Source of the DNA: Brevundimonas mediterranea
GTDB lineage: Bacteria > Pseudomonadota > Alphaproteobacteria > Caulobacterales > Caulobacteraceae
Direction: 5' to 3'
Length of the DNA stretch: 64,000 bases
NCBI RefSeq assembly: GCF_014196125.1
Contig: NZ_JACIDA010000002.1
Location: 961,877 to 1,025,876 of the forward strand
Part shown: in pieces, positions 17,374-25,657 of the stretch
How positions within the stretch are numbered: the first letter of the stretch is position 1
Layout: each line of letters opens with the position of its first letter
The notes under the pieces: model-generated
The model's input: the letters and a program-made list of their open reading frames with translations, nothing else
Databases searched by the model: none
Told to the model about the DNA's origin: nothing
Translations under genes and position numbers: made by a program

Positions 17374-17760
17374 ATGATGACCTCCTCCTTGAAACTGACC
17401 GGCCTGTTGGCTGTCGCCGCCCTCTTTGGCGCAGGACTTATGGCCTTCGCCCAGACGCCACGCTCCCCCTTCGATACGGAAATGGCCGAGGCCATGTCGC
17501 GCATGCACACCGCCATGACGATCGCGCCGACCGGCGATCCTGACCGCGACTTCGCCGCCATGATGATCCCTCACCATCAGGGCGCGGTCGACATGGCGCG
17601 GATCGAACTCGCCTACGGCAAGGACGAGCCGATGCGCCGTCTGGCCCAGGGGATCATCGTCGAACAGACCCAGGAGATCGCCTTGATGCAAGCCTTCCTC
17701 GACCGCTCGGCCACCCGCCCGACGTCCAACGCGCCCGCCGCACCTCATACCGGACACTGA
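17374..17760 (+). CDS. DUF305 exported protein
   Basis: A 128-residue protein with a signal peptide ending near MAFAQ and the DUF305 core (DRDFAAMMIPHHQGAVDMARIE), a four-helix bundle rich in Met and His often found near metal-resistance genes. Starts at 17374 or 17377 are equally good. It is divergent from the LysR gene and separated by 3 bases from the beta-propeller gene, with which it is probably co-transcribed. Periplasmic metal binding is plausible from His/Met content but not shown. Confidence 0.82.
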   Translation: MMTSSLKLTGLLAVAALFGAGLMAFAQTPRSPFDTEMAEAMSRMHTAMTIAPTGDPDRDFAAMMIPHHQGAVDMARIELAYGKDEPMRRLAQGIIVEQTQEIALMQAFLDRSATRPTSNAPAAPHTGH

Positions 17761-17763
17761 CCC

Positions 17764-19203
17764 ATGACTTTCGTTTCGAAGACGCCCTTCGTCCTGGCGC
17801 TTGCCCTGATGGCATCCCCGGTCTTGGCCGATCAGGTTCCCGGCGCGGCGGCGGCGCCCGCCATCCCGATCAGCGGCCAGGATCGGTTCTATTCGGCCGA
17901 CCAGTTCTCCAACACCGTCTCGGTGGTCGATCCCTCGACCAACAGCCTTCTGGGCGTGATCTCCCTCGGCGAGCCGACCCCGGCCAACCTCAGCCCGCTC
18001 TACAGGGGTCAGCTGCTGGTCCACGGCATCGGCGCGGCGCCGGACGGCAAGACGATCGCCGTGGTCTCGATCGGGTCGAACTCGGTCAGCTTCATCGACA
18101 CGGCCACCAACGTCGTCAAACACACCACCTATGTCGGACGCTCTCCGCACGAGGCCTTCTTCACGCCTGACGGCAAAGAGGTCTGGGTCACGGTGCGGGG
18201 CGAGGCCTATATTTCGGTGCTGGACGCCGCGACCTATCAGGAAACCGCCCGGGTCGAGACGCCCAACGGGCCAGGCATGACCATCTTCTCGCCGGACGGC
18301 CGTTACGCCTACATCTGCTCCAGCTTCAGCCCCGAGACAGTCGTGGTCGAGACCGCGACCCGTCAGATCGTCGGTCGGGTGGCCCAGGCCAGTCCGTTCT
18401 GCCCAGACATCGCCGCCACGCCCGATGGGAACCAGGTCTGGATGACGCTGAAGGACGTGGGCAAGACGATGGTGTTCGACGCCCGTCCGCCGTTCGCCGT
18501 GCTTCAGACGCTCGACACCGGCCCGCTGACCAATCACGTCAACATCGTGCGAAATCGGGATGGTCAGTTCGCCTATGTCACGGTGGGGACCGAGAACGTT
18601 GTCAAGGTTTTCCGCACCGACACCTTCGACCCCGTGACCGCGATCGCGGTGGGGTCCCTGCCGCACGGTCTGTGGCCCTCCGGCGACGGCTCGCGGATCT
18701 ACGTCGGACTGGAGAATGGCGACGGCGTGGCGGTCATCGACACCCTGGCCAATCGCGTGATCGCCACCGTGCCGGTAGGTCAGGGACCGCAGGGCGTCAC
18801 CTATGTGCCGCGTGCGGTCACCGAGGGTGACGGCAGGGCCAACCTCATGCCCCTGGGCACCGCTCGCGCCTCGCATCAACTCGTTCTGACAGGCGAGGAC
18901 GACGCCCGGTCGCAGGCGACCCTGTTCGAGCAGGGGCAGGTGCAGATGCTGCAGATCGCCGCCGCAGGCCTCGAACCCCGCAAGCCCTATGTCCTCGCCT
19001 TCGCCGAGACGGCGGACGGATCGGGGACGCTGCAGCCTCTGGCGAAGTTTATGACCAATCCGGCCGGGTCCGCGGTCGTCAATGCCGTGGGCCCGATCCG
19101 TCAGGTGGTCGCCGCCGACGCCGGCGCACCCCGCCGTTGGCTGGTCATCGCCTCGGGAACGCCCGAGGCGATCGGCCCGGTCGTCCAGAGACAGTCGGAA
19201 TAG
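17764..19203 (+). CDS. YncE-like beta-propeller protein, exported
   Basis: A 479-residue protein with a signal peptide (FVLALALMASPVLA). Seven or so YVTN-type beta-propeller blades follow, each with a pattern such as NTVSVVDPSTNSLLGVISLG or NRVIATVPVGQGPQGV. The last 120 residues form a separate domain. Such propellers bind redox enzymes, metals or nucleic acids in the periplasm. The pairing with a DUF305 gene is common in cargo regions. Its substrate is unknown. Confidence 0.8.
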   Translation: MTFVSKTPFVLALALMASPVLADQVPGAAAAPAIPISGQDRFYSADQFSNTVSVVDPSTNSLLGVISLGEPTPANLSPLYRGQLLVHGIGAAPDGKTIAVVSIGSNSVSFIDTATNVVKHTTYVGRSPHEAFFTPDGKEVWVTVRGEAYISVLDAATYQETARVETPNGPGMTIFSPDGRYAYICSSFSPETVVVETATRQIVGRVAQASPFCPDIAATPDGNQVWMTLKDVGKTMVFDARPPFAVLQTLDTGPLTNHVNIVRNRDGQFAYVTVGTENVVKVFRTDTFDPVTAIAVGSLPHGLWPSGDGSRIYVGLENGDGVAVIDTLANRVIATVPVGQGPQGVTYVPRAVTEGDGRANLMPLGTARASHQLVLTGEDDARSQATLFEQGQVQMLQIAAAGLEPRKPYVLAFAETADGSGTLQPLAKFMTNPAGSAVVNAVGPIRQVVAADAGAPRRWLVIASGTPEAIGPVVQRQSE

Positions 19204-19214
19204 GACCGGCCGCC

Positions 19215-19883
19215 ATGCGTATCGACAAGTTCGTGCATAGCTGCCTGCGCCTGACGATCGGCCAGGAGCGACTGCTCTTCGATCCGGGCAAGTTCTCGTT
19301 CGTCGACGGACGGGTCGATCCCGCTGTCTTTTCGGACGTCTCGACGATCGTCCTGACGCACGGCCATCCGGATCACATCGACCCTGATGCGTTGGGCAGG
19401 ATCGTGCATGCGAGTGGCGCAACGCTCGTCGGCAACGGCGAGGTCGCCAACAAGCTCAGCGAGAAGGGCCTGTCGGTCACGGTCTTCGAAGAGGGTGAAC
19501 GGATCTTCGGCGCGTTCCGACTGCAGGCTCAGGCGGTCGCGCATGAGCCCATCCTGTCGGACGAGAGCACGCAACTGACCGCCTTCCTTGTCAACGACGT
19601 TTTCCTCAACCCGGGCGACAGTTTCGACAGCCGTCTGGATCGATTCGTCGGCGTGGAGGTGCTGGCCCTTCCGGTGATGGCGCCCTTTCTGACCGAGCTC
19701 ACCGCCCATGCCTTCGCCAAGCGGATGAAGCCGAAATCTGTCGTGCCGGTCCATGACGGCTACGCGCGCGACTATTTCCTCAAGCAGCGTTACGACGTCT
19801 ACGAGCCCTATCTGGACAAAGTCGGGATTAAGCTGCACCGGCCGATGACGCCCGGAGACGGGTTTGAGGTCGCCGACCAATGA
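19215..19883 (+). CDS. Metallo-beta-lactamase-fold hydrolase (UlaG-like)
   Basis: A 222-residue protein from the ATG at 19215. It has the metal motif TIVLTHGHPDHIDPD near residue 43 and later metal-ligand-type segments (AHEPILSD, PVHDGYARDYF). It is cytoplasmic, with no signal peptide. It follows the beta-propeller gene by 11 bases and ends the rightward three-gene operon. Members of this group act on lactones, phosphodiesters or unknown substrates, so I give no specific reaction. Confidence 0.75.
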   Translation: MRIDKFVHSCLRLTIGQERLLFDPGKFSFVDGRVDPAVFSDVSTIVLTHGHPDHIDPDALGRIVHASGATLVGNGEVANKLSEKGLSVTVFEEGERIFGAFRLQAQAVAHEPILSDESTQLTAFLVNDVFLNPGDSFDSRLDRFVGVEVLALPVMAPFLTELTAHAFAKRMKPKSVVPVHDGYARDYFLKQRYDVYEPYLDKVGIKLHRPMTPGDGFEVADQ

Positions 19884-19978
19884 CGATTGACGCAGCCTGA
19901 GTCTCCATCGGCTTCGCCTGACCACGCAGATTTATCTTGGTCAGTTGCACATGGGATGTCGCCTTCCTGGCGCGAGTT

Positions 19979-20006
19979 CAACTTCCGCTTCTGGCGCATT
20001 TCAGAC
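19979..20006 (+). repeat. Dispersed repeat B, copy 2
   Basis: Matches 9523-9550 at 24 of 28 positions (core CAACTTCCGCT). It lies in the gene-free tail of cargo 1 (19884-20096), where I see no other gene. Confidence 0.55.
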
Positions 20007-20064
20007 CCAAGGCGCGCCTCAGAACTCAATATGTAGGCTCCCGCTATCTCACCTTGAAAGGGTA

Positions 20065-20099
20065 GTTGGGGGAGCCAGTCGTCCAATGTTTTCACCTGG
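20065..20099 (+). repeat. Cargo-end motif, copy 1
   Basis: 35 bases matching 55401-55435 at 29 positions, with an identical 19-base core AGCCAGTCGTCCAATGTTT. It lies immediately before the trbB relic, at the right border of cargo 1. The second copy sits at the right border of the mer cargo in the same orientation. Confidence 0.65.
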
Positions 20100-20235
20100 A
20101 TACCTCGCCGCACGATCATCCAGGCATCGATTGGATGTCCAAATCTGGCGGACCGCCACCGGATGGAAGGTCCAGGCTGTGCTCTGTGTCGAGCCGTTGG
20201 GCGACGACGGCTACACGATAAGCATCCCGGCCTAA
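20100..20235 (+). pseudogene. Decayed second copy of the trbB 3' end
   Basis: The frame ending at 20235 reads WRTATGWKVQAVLCVEP then GDDGYTIS, which lines up with RRTAAGRQVQAVLGVEP and GDDGYAIT at the end of the intact TrbB (6361-6456). Similarity continues leftward to about 20100 at the DNA level but with single-base gaps, so the frame is broken. No start or ATPase motifs remain. It marks the original junction with trbC, and shows that cargo 1 was inserted or exchanged between two trbB versions. Confidence 0.82.
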
Positions 20236-20300
20236 GGCCAATCTTTCACCTGAAACTAAGGCGGCGTCGTTTGGCAACGAGCGCTGTCGGGCACGAAACC

Positions 20301-20407
20301 CAAGTCGTGGGAAGTCGCCATCGAAGTCGGGGCGACTTTCGGACTGCAAGTCATCACAAGTCGTATTTTGAGTCTTTGCGAGTTGTCTGACAGTCGTTTG
20401 CAAGTCG
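20301..20407. repeat. Iteron-like AAGTCG repeats upstream of trbC
   Basis: AAGTCG occurs at 20302, 20312, 20324, 20358 and 20402, AAGTCA at 20348, and the inverted form CGACTT at 20333. They lie in the AT-richer stretch before the resumed trb operon. Spacing is irregular (about 10-12 bases in the first three). They resemble a cluster of protein-binding sites. No coding sequence covers them. Confidence 0.55.
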
Positions 20408-20420
20408 CGTAAAATAATCA

Positions 20421-20446
20421 ATCCACATAGTTGACAACCTGTGGAT
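20421..20446. promoter_or_regulatory. Nested inverted repeats, operator-like, before trbC
   Basis: ATCCACA and TGTGGAT flank a 12-base spacer that itself contains GTTGACAAC. The right arm, TGTGGATAT, is one base from a DnaA box. The element lies 59 bases before the trbC start, where a promoter for trbC-traF is needed because the trbB end is separated by cargo. A TTGACA is present at 20431, but I see no well-spaced -10. Confidence 0.45.
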
Positions 20447-20504
20447 ATATTTGCTTGCAATGTGGTGCATCGCGCTGAGACGCGCTGAACACAGGAAGCA
20501 AGAC

Positions 20505-20825
20505 ATGCGTGGAAGACTTGGGCGCCGCCTGTTCGGCGCGATGATGACGTGCGGCCTGATGATGGCCGGGCCGGCCTTGGCCGGAGGTTCAGGGATGCCT
20601 TGGGAAGGGCCGCTCCAGCAGGTGGTCCAGTCCATCACCGGGCCCGTGGTCCAGGCCGCAGCGGTCGTTGCGGTGGTCGTTTTCGGCGCCGGGATCGCGA
20701 TGAGCGAGAACGGATCCTCGATGCGGCGCGGTCTGGGCATCATGTTCGGCCTTTGCATTGCCTTCGCGGCCTCGACCTTCTTCCTCGACTTCTTCGGCTT
20801 CGCCGGCGGTGCGGAGATCGGATGA
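20505..20825 (+). CDS. trbC: TrbC, VirB2-type pilin precursor
   Basis: A 106-residue protein from the ATG at 20505 with an AGGAAG site. A signal peptide ends at PALAGGSG. Two hydrophobic segments follow (VVQAAAVVAVVVFGAGIAM and GIMFGLCIAFAASTFFLDFFGF). This is the size and layout of the TrbC/VirB2 conjugative pilin, which is cleaved and assembled into the pilus; the downstream TraF peptidase is the expected processing enzyme. The ATGA at 20822 couples it to trbD. Confidence 0.87.
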   Translation: MRGRLGRRLFGAMMTCGLMMAGPALAGGSGMPWEGPLQQVVQSITGPVVQAAAVVAVVVFGAGIAMSENGSSMRRGLGIMFGLCIAFAASTFFLDFFGFAGGAEIG

Positions 20826-21103
20826 TGGCCGGCTCCCTCCAAGACGGCCGACCGGAGGGCTGGGATCTTCCGGTCGCCCAGGCCCTGACCGAGCCTGTCC
20901 TCATGGCCGGGATGCCTCGGGACTACGCCATCGCCATGGGCACGATCGCGGTGGTGCTTGGCCTGGCTCTGCGGATCTGGTGGCTCGGCCTTCTGTGGTG
21001 GGCCGTTGCCCACGCGATCGGCTTGTGGGCAGCCAGAGCGGACCGCCGGTTCTTCGATGTGCTTCGGCGCCACCTCGCCCTGCCTGGCCATCTGGACGCG
21101 TGA
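20822..21103 (+). CDS. trbD: TrbD, VirB3-type membrane protein
   Basis: A 93-residue protein with one long hydrophobic region (YAIAMGTIAVVLGLALRIWWLG then LLWWAVAHAIGLW) and a family start ending in VAQALTEPVLMAGMPRDYA. TrbD/VirB3 is a small inner-membrane part of the mating-pair machine that works with TrbE. It overlaps trbC by 4 bases and ends 7 bases before trbE. Confidence 0.88.
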   Translation: MMAGSLQDGRPEGWDLPVAQALTEPVLMAGMPRDYAIAMGTIAVVLGLALRIWWLGLLWWAVAHAIGLWAARADRRFFDVLRRHLALPGHLDA

Positions 21104-21110
21104 GGGTGGG

Positions 21111-23534
21111 ATGCGCTTTCTCGAAGAACATCGCAGACGCCCGGCGGCTCTGGCCGACCATCTGCCCTGGGCCGCCCTGGTCGCCCAAGGCGTGGTCCTC
21201 AACAAGGACGGCTCCTTCACGACCGGCTTCAGGTTCCGGGGGCCAGACCTGGAATCCTCGACCGAGGACGAGCTGATGGCCGTCCGGGCGCGTCTGAACA
21301 ATGCGCTGAAGCGTCTCGGAACAGGCTGGTGCCTGCATATGGAGGCGCGCCGCCGTGAGGCCGCCCCCTATCCGGAGAGCGCGTTCGACCTGGATGTCGC
21401 CTGGCTTCTCGACGAGGAACGTCGGAGCCGCTTCGAGGCTGGCGACCCGGCCTTCGAGACGGATTTTCGCCTGGCCCTGACCTGGCTGCCGCCGGCCGAC
21501 GAGACGCGGAGAATGGAGCGCTGGCTGTTCGACGGCCTGGCCAAGGGCGGCGCGGACTGGCGCCAGGCCCTGGCGGTCTTCACCCGGGAGGCGGCGACGA
21601 CGCTCGACCTCCTGTCGGACGCCCTGCCCGAGATCGCTCCGCTCGACGACACCGACCTGCTGACCTGGTTGCACGACTGCGTTTCGCCGAGGAGCTTCCC
21701 GGTCGCCGCGCCTGAGTCTCCGATGTATCTGGACGCCTGGCTGGCGGACGCCGACCTCTCGGGCGGGATCGCCCCACGCCTCGGCGACCGCTGGCTTAAG
21801 GTCGTGTCGGTGCGCGGCCTGCCGTCGGTGACCCGGCCCGGGCTGCTCGACGCGCTGGGCGCCCTTCCTTTTCCCTACCGCTGGGCGGCGCGCTGGATCG
21901 GTCTCGACAAGCCGGAGGCCGAGCGCGAGATCGTCAAGCTGAGGAAGCGCTGGTTCGCCAAACGCAAGGGTGTCGGTGTTCTCCTGCGTGAAGCCATCAC
22001 CAAGGAGGAGGTGCCGCTCCTCGATACCGACGCGGCCTCCAAGACCGAGGAGTGCGATGGGGCGCTGGCCGCCCTCGGTGCCGAGGCCTGCGCCTTCGGC
22101 TATCTGACCCTGACGGTGACCGTGCTTGACGCGACGGAGGCCGGCGCCGCCGCCAAGGCGCGGGCCATCGAGGCCGCGTTGAACGCTCAGGGGCTGCTGG
22201 CCCGGATCGAGGACCTCAATGCCGTGGAGGCCTGGCTTGGCTCCCTGCCGGGCGAGCCCTATGCCGACGTCCGCCGACCGCTCGTCTCGACCCTGAATCT
22301 GGCCGATCTGCTGCCGGTTTCGGCGGTCTGGGCCGGCCCGTCCGTGGACCTCAATCTGGACGGCCCACCGCTGGCGACGGCCCGGACGACGGGGTCCACA
22401 CCTTTCCGGCTGGTGCTCCACGTCGGCGATGTCGGCCATGCCATGGTGGTCGGACCAACGGGCTCGGGCAAGAGCGCGCTACTCTCGTTTTTGGCCCTGC
22501 AGTGGTTCCGCTACCCGGACGCCCGCGTGGTCTTCTTCGACAAGGGTCGATCGGCGCGGGCGGCGACCCTGGCGGCCGGCGGTTGCTGGCGTGCGCTGGA
22601 GCCCGGCGCGCGGTTCTCACTGCAGCCTCTGGCGCGCATCAACCAGGAGATCGAAAGGGCCTGGGCGTCGGAATGGATCGCAGAGACCGTCCGGCTCGCG
22701 GGGCTGGAGCCTGTGCCAAGGATCCGTGAAGAGATCTGGGCGGCGCTCGCGGCTCTGGCCGACGCCCCCGTGGCGCAGCGCACCCTGACGGTCTTCTGCG
22801 CCCTGGTGCAGGACAAGGCGGTCGCCGCCGCGCTGGAGCCCCTGACACTCAAAGGTCCGCACGGCGCCCTGCTCGACGGAGAGGGCGAGGTGCTGGTTCC
22901 GAGTCGGTTCGACACCTTCGAGCTGGAAAGCCTGATGGCCACGCCCTCGGCCGTGGCGCCGGTCCTCTCGGCGCTCTTCCATCATCTCGAAGGCAGCTTC
23001 GACGGTCGACCCACACTGCTGGTGCTCGACGAGGCTTGGCTCTTCCTCGGCGAGACCGCCTTTGCCGCCAAGATCAGGGAATGGCTCAAGACGCTGCGCA
23101 AGAAGCGGGTCGCCGTCGTGTTCGCGACCCAGAGCCTGGACGACGTCGCCGCCTCGCCGATCGCGACCAGTCTCATCGAGAGCTGCCCGACTCAGGTCTT
23201 CCTCCCCAACCCCCGCGCGCTCGAACCGTCTTCGGCGCGCCTCTATCAGGGGTTCGGCCTGAACCGCCGCCAGCTCGAGTTGATCGCCTTCGCCACGCCC
23301 AAACGGGCCTACTACTGGCGCCAGCCGCGCGGCCGACGCCTGTTCGATCTGCGCCTGACCGGCGTGGCCCTCGCCCTGTGCGGGGCCAGCGCGCCGGAAG
23401 ACCAGACCCTGATCGACGACATCCTCGCAGCCTCCGGAGAGGCCGGATTCGCGCGGGAATTTCTCACAGCCAAGGGAGTGCACAATGTTGATGCTGTTTT
23501 CGACGCCTTCGCCCGACCGCTCGCGGCCGAATAG
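21111..23534 (+). CDS. trbE: TrbE, VirB4-type secretion ATPase
   Basis: An 807-residue ATPase. Walker A, VVGPTGSGKSALL, lies near residue 446 and Walker B, LLVLDEAWLFL, near residue 637, followed by VVFATQSLDDVA, a VirB4 family block. The start at 21111 follows GAGGGTGGG. It energises pilus assembly and DNA transfer at the inner membrane. Its 3' end overlaps trbJ by 50 bases. The length is normal for the family, with no sign of damage. Confidence 0.95.
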   Translation: MRFLEEHRRRPAALADHLPWAALVAQGVVLNKDGSFTTGFRFRGPDLESSTEDELMAVRARLNNALKRLGTGWCLHMEARRREAAPYPESAFDLDVAWLLDEERRSRFEAGDPAFETDFRLALTWLPPADETRRMERWLFDGLAKGGADWRQALAVFTREAATTLDLLSDALPEIAPLDDTDLLTWLHDCVSPRSFPVAAPESPMYLDAWLADADLSGGIAPRLGDRWLKVVSVRGLPSVTRPGLLDALGALPFPYRWAARWIGLDKPEAEREIVKLRKRWFAKRKGVGVLLREAITKEEVPLLDTDAASKTEECDGALAALGAEACAFGYLTLTVTVLDATEAGAAAKARAIEAALNAQGLLARIEDLNAVEAWLGSLPGEPYADVRRPLVSTLNLADLLPVSAVWAGPSVDLNLDGPPLATARTTGSTPFRLVLHVGDVGHAMVVGPTGSGKSALLSFLALQWFRYPDARVVFFDKGRSARAATLAAGGCWRALEPGARFSLQPLARINQEIERAWASEWIAETVRLAGLEPVPRIREEIWAALAALADAPVAQRTLTVFCALVQDKAVAAALEPLTLKGPHGALLDGEGEVLVPSRFDTFELESLMATPSAVAPVLSALFHHLEGSFDGRPTLLVLDEAWLFLGETAFAAKIREWLKTLRKKRVAVVFATQSLDDVAASPIATSLIESCPTQVFLPNPRALEPSSARLYQGFGLNRRQLELIAFATPKRAYYWRQPRGRRLFDLRLTGVALALCGASAPEDQTLIDDILAASGEAGFAREFLTAKGVHNVDAVFDAFARPLAAE

Positions 23535-24234
23535 GCCGGTCCAGATCGTGGCCGCTGGCCTCGTCGCCGTCAGCCTACTGGCGACTGCGACGCCCGTCCC
23601 TGCACAACAGGTCGTCTTCGACCCTCGAAACCATATCGAAAACGCCCTGCAGGCCGCGCGGCAACTGGAGAGCCTGGCCAATGAGGCCAAGAGCCTTGCG
23701 GCCTCGCCCTACAGCCACCTGACCGGCAACAGCCAGTCGTTGCGCGACATGGCCGAACTGGCCCGCACGGCGCGCGGGATCGCCAGTTCGGTCAGCGGCC
23801 TGGAACAGCAGTTCCAGAGCCTCTATCCCGATGACCTGTCCGGCTCAGACATGCTGCGGCTTCTGGAACAGGGTCAGGCCCGGACCGCCAACGCCCGGCG
23901 CACGGCCGAGGATGTGGCCCGCACGGCGGCCGAGCTCGAACGTCTTGGACAGGGCCGCAATCAGCGGCTGACGGGCGCCCTCTCGGCTAGCGAAGCCGCT
24001 TCAGGCCAGACCGCCGCGATCCAGTCCTCCAACCAGATGCTGGCTGTCCTCGCCGAGGATCTGGCGGCGTTGCGCACCATCATGCTGGCCCAGTCCCGGC
24101 TTCTGGCCGAGGCGACGGCGCGCGACGCCGCAACCCAGGCCTCGGGGGACGAGGCCCGTCGCCGTCGCTGGGCGGGCTCGGCCGGAACGCCCGCCGCACC
24201 GACTTTCGATCCCCTGTCGCACGCGCGGGACTGA
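23485..24234 (+). CDS. trbJ: TrbJ, VirB5-type pilus-associated protein
   Basis: A 249-residue protein with a signal peptide (VAAGLVAVSLLATATPVPAQQ) and then the family opening VVFDPRNHIENALQAARQLE. The rest is helical and coiled-coil-like. TrbJ proteins act in the periplasm during pilus assembly and can influence entry exclusion. The start at 23485, with an AAGGGAG site, lies inside the trbE end. The last 40 residues are Ala/Arg-rich and variable. Confidence 0.88.
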   Translation: MLMLFSTPSPDRSRPNRPVQIVAAGLVAVSLLATATPVPAQQVVFDPRNHIENALQAARQLESLANEAKSLAASPYSHLTGNSQSLRDMAELARTARGIASSVSGLEQQFQSLYPDDLSGSDMLRLLEQGQARTANARRTAEDVARTAAELERLGQGRNQRLTGALSASEAASGQTAAIQSSNQMLAVLAEDLAALRTIMLAQSRLLAEATARDAATQASGDEARRRRWAGSAGTPAAPTFDPLSHARD

Positions 24235-24245
24235 GGAGCGGAGCG

Positions 24246-25655
24246 ATGTCGGTCGGAGTGGAAACCCCCAATGAGCTGATGGTGGTGTTCTCCAACACCA
24301 TCTCGGCCGGGTTCGACGCCCTGCAGGGCGCGGTCAACGGCGTCTTCGGGCTCCTGATCGTCCTGGTTGTCGCCCTGACCGGGATCCAGTGGGCGATGTC
24401 GTCCAATCGCGAAGTCCTGGCCTCCGGCTTTGGAAAGGTGCTGCTGATCGGGGCCTTCGCCTGGCTGATCAACGACTGGCAACAGCTGTCCGAGACGATC
24501 TACGCCGGCTTCATTGAACTGGGGCTGACGGCCGGCGGCGGATCGCTCAGCCGCGCCGACTTCCTCAATCCCGGAGCCATCCTGGCTCAGGGCTGGGAGA
24601 TCGTGAAGGCGCTGGGCGAGACCCCCGCGCCCGTCAACAATCCGCTCGACGTGGTCGGCAACATGGCAGACGCCCTGATCCTGGGCCTGGCCATGATCGG
24701 CATCATGCTGGCCTTCGCCGTGCTGGCGCTGCAGATCATCGTGGCCCTGCTCGAGTTCAAGATCGTCACCCTGGGCGGATTCATCCTTTTGCCCTTCGGC
24801 ATCTGGAACAAGTCCGCTTTCCTGGCGGAGCGGCCCTTGGGATACGTCGTGTCGTCGGGCCTCAAGGTGCTCGCCCTGGCCATCGTCATCTCCGGGGCCA
24901 GGACCGTCTTCGACCAGCTCCAGCCCTCGGCCAATCCCGACATCTACGAGGCGTTGAGCATCCTCGTCGCCTCGATCCTTCTGGCCATGCTGGCGATGTT
25001 CATCCCCAATCTGGCCTCGGCCCTGGTGACGGGCGGGCCGGCCCTCGGCGCCGGGGCCGCCATCACGGCCGGAATCGCCGTCGGCGGCAGCGCCGCCCTG
25101 GCCGGAGCCGGGATCGCGGGTGCGGGCACAGCGGTCGCAGGCGGCGCGGCGAAGATGTCTGGCCCGGCACGGGCCGCGGCCGGGGCAGGGGCGGGCCGGT
25201 CTCCGACCCCGCCGATGTCGCCTCCGCCATCGACGCCTCCCAAACCCTCCAATGACAATCCGTCGCCGTCCGGTCCGCGCCGACCGTCCGGCGGGGCGAT
25301 GTCTGCCGCGCCCTCGTCTTCCCCTGGCGGCGTGTCTGAGCCCGCCGTGGCTTGGCAGCCTCGCAAGGCATCGGGTTCGGCTTCGGGCGAAGCCACAGGA
25401 TCCGGCGGCGCGGCCAACGATGGCGGCGGGGCGCGTCCGGGCCGGCCGGCGGAAAAGATCGCGGCGGAGGCCCAGGCCGCCCGGTCCGATTTCCATCGGG
25501 CGGCCGCAGGATCGACCGGGTCCGGCGGATCGAGACGGCCTGCGCGCGCCCAGGCCCTGCAAGCCTTCTTCGTCGCCAACGCCGGGCGCGGCCTCATGCC
25601 CGCCGGTGAGACCAGCGGCGTCCTGTCTCCCAATCTGAGAACCGAGGAGTCCTGA
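24246..25655 (+). CDS. trbL: TrbL, VirB6-type polytopic membrane protein
   Basis: A 469-residue protein. Roughly the first 290 residues hold five or more membrane segments (GVFGLLIVLVVALTGIQWAM, ALILGLAMIGIMLAFAVLAL) and the family block LEFKIVTLGGFILLPFGIWN. The last 170 residues are a Pro/Ala/Gly/Ser-rich cytoplasmic tail of low complexity. It forms part of the inner-membrane channel. It is 11 bases after trbJ and 2 before trbF. Confidence 0.92.
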   Translation: MSVGVETPNELMVVFSNTISAGFDALQGAVNGVFGLLIVLVVALTGIQWAMSSNREVLASGFGKVLLIGAFAWLINDWQQLSETIYAGFIELGLTAGGGSLSRADFLNPGAILAQGWEIVKALGETPAPVNNPLDVVGNMADALILGLAMIGIMLAFAVLALQIIVALLEFKIVTLGGFILLPFGIWNKSAFLAERPLGYVVSSGLKVLALAIVISGARTVFDQLQPSANPDIYEALSILVASILLAMLAMFIPNLASALVTGGPALGAGAAITAGIAVGGSAALAGAGIAGAGTAVAGGAAKMSGPARAAAGAGAGRSPTPPMSPPPSTPPKPSNDNPSPSGPRRPSGGAMSAAPSSSPGGVSEPAVAWQPRKASGSASGEATGSGGAANDGGGARPGRPAEKIAAEAQAARSDFHRAAAGSTGSGGSRRPARAQALQAFFVANAGRGLMPAGETSGVLSPNLRTEES

Positions 25656-25657
25656 CC

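Noticed and set aside
17197..19422. A 741-residue open frame on the minus strand
   Set aside because: It runs opposite the DUF305, beta-propeller and MBL genes, is rich in Arg/Gly/His without a domain, and is a codon-bias shadow.
20301..20407. CRISPR array
   Set aside because: The repeats are only 6 bases long with irregular short spacers, and there are no cas genes. They look like protein-binding sites.
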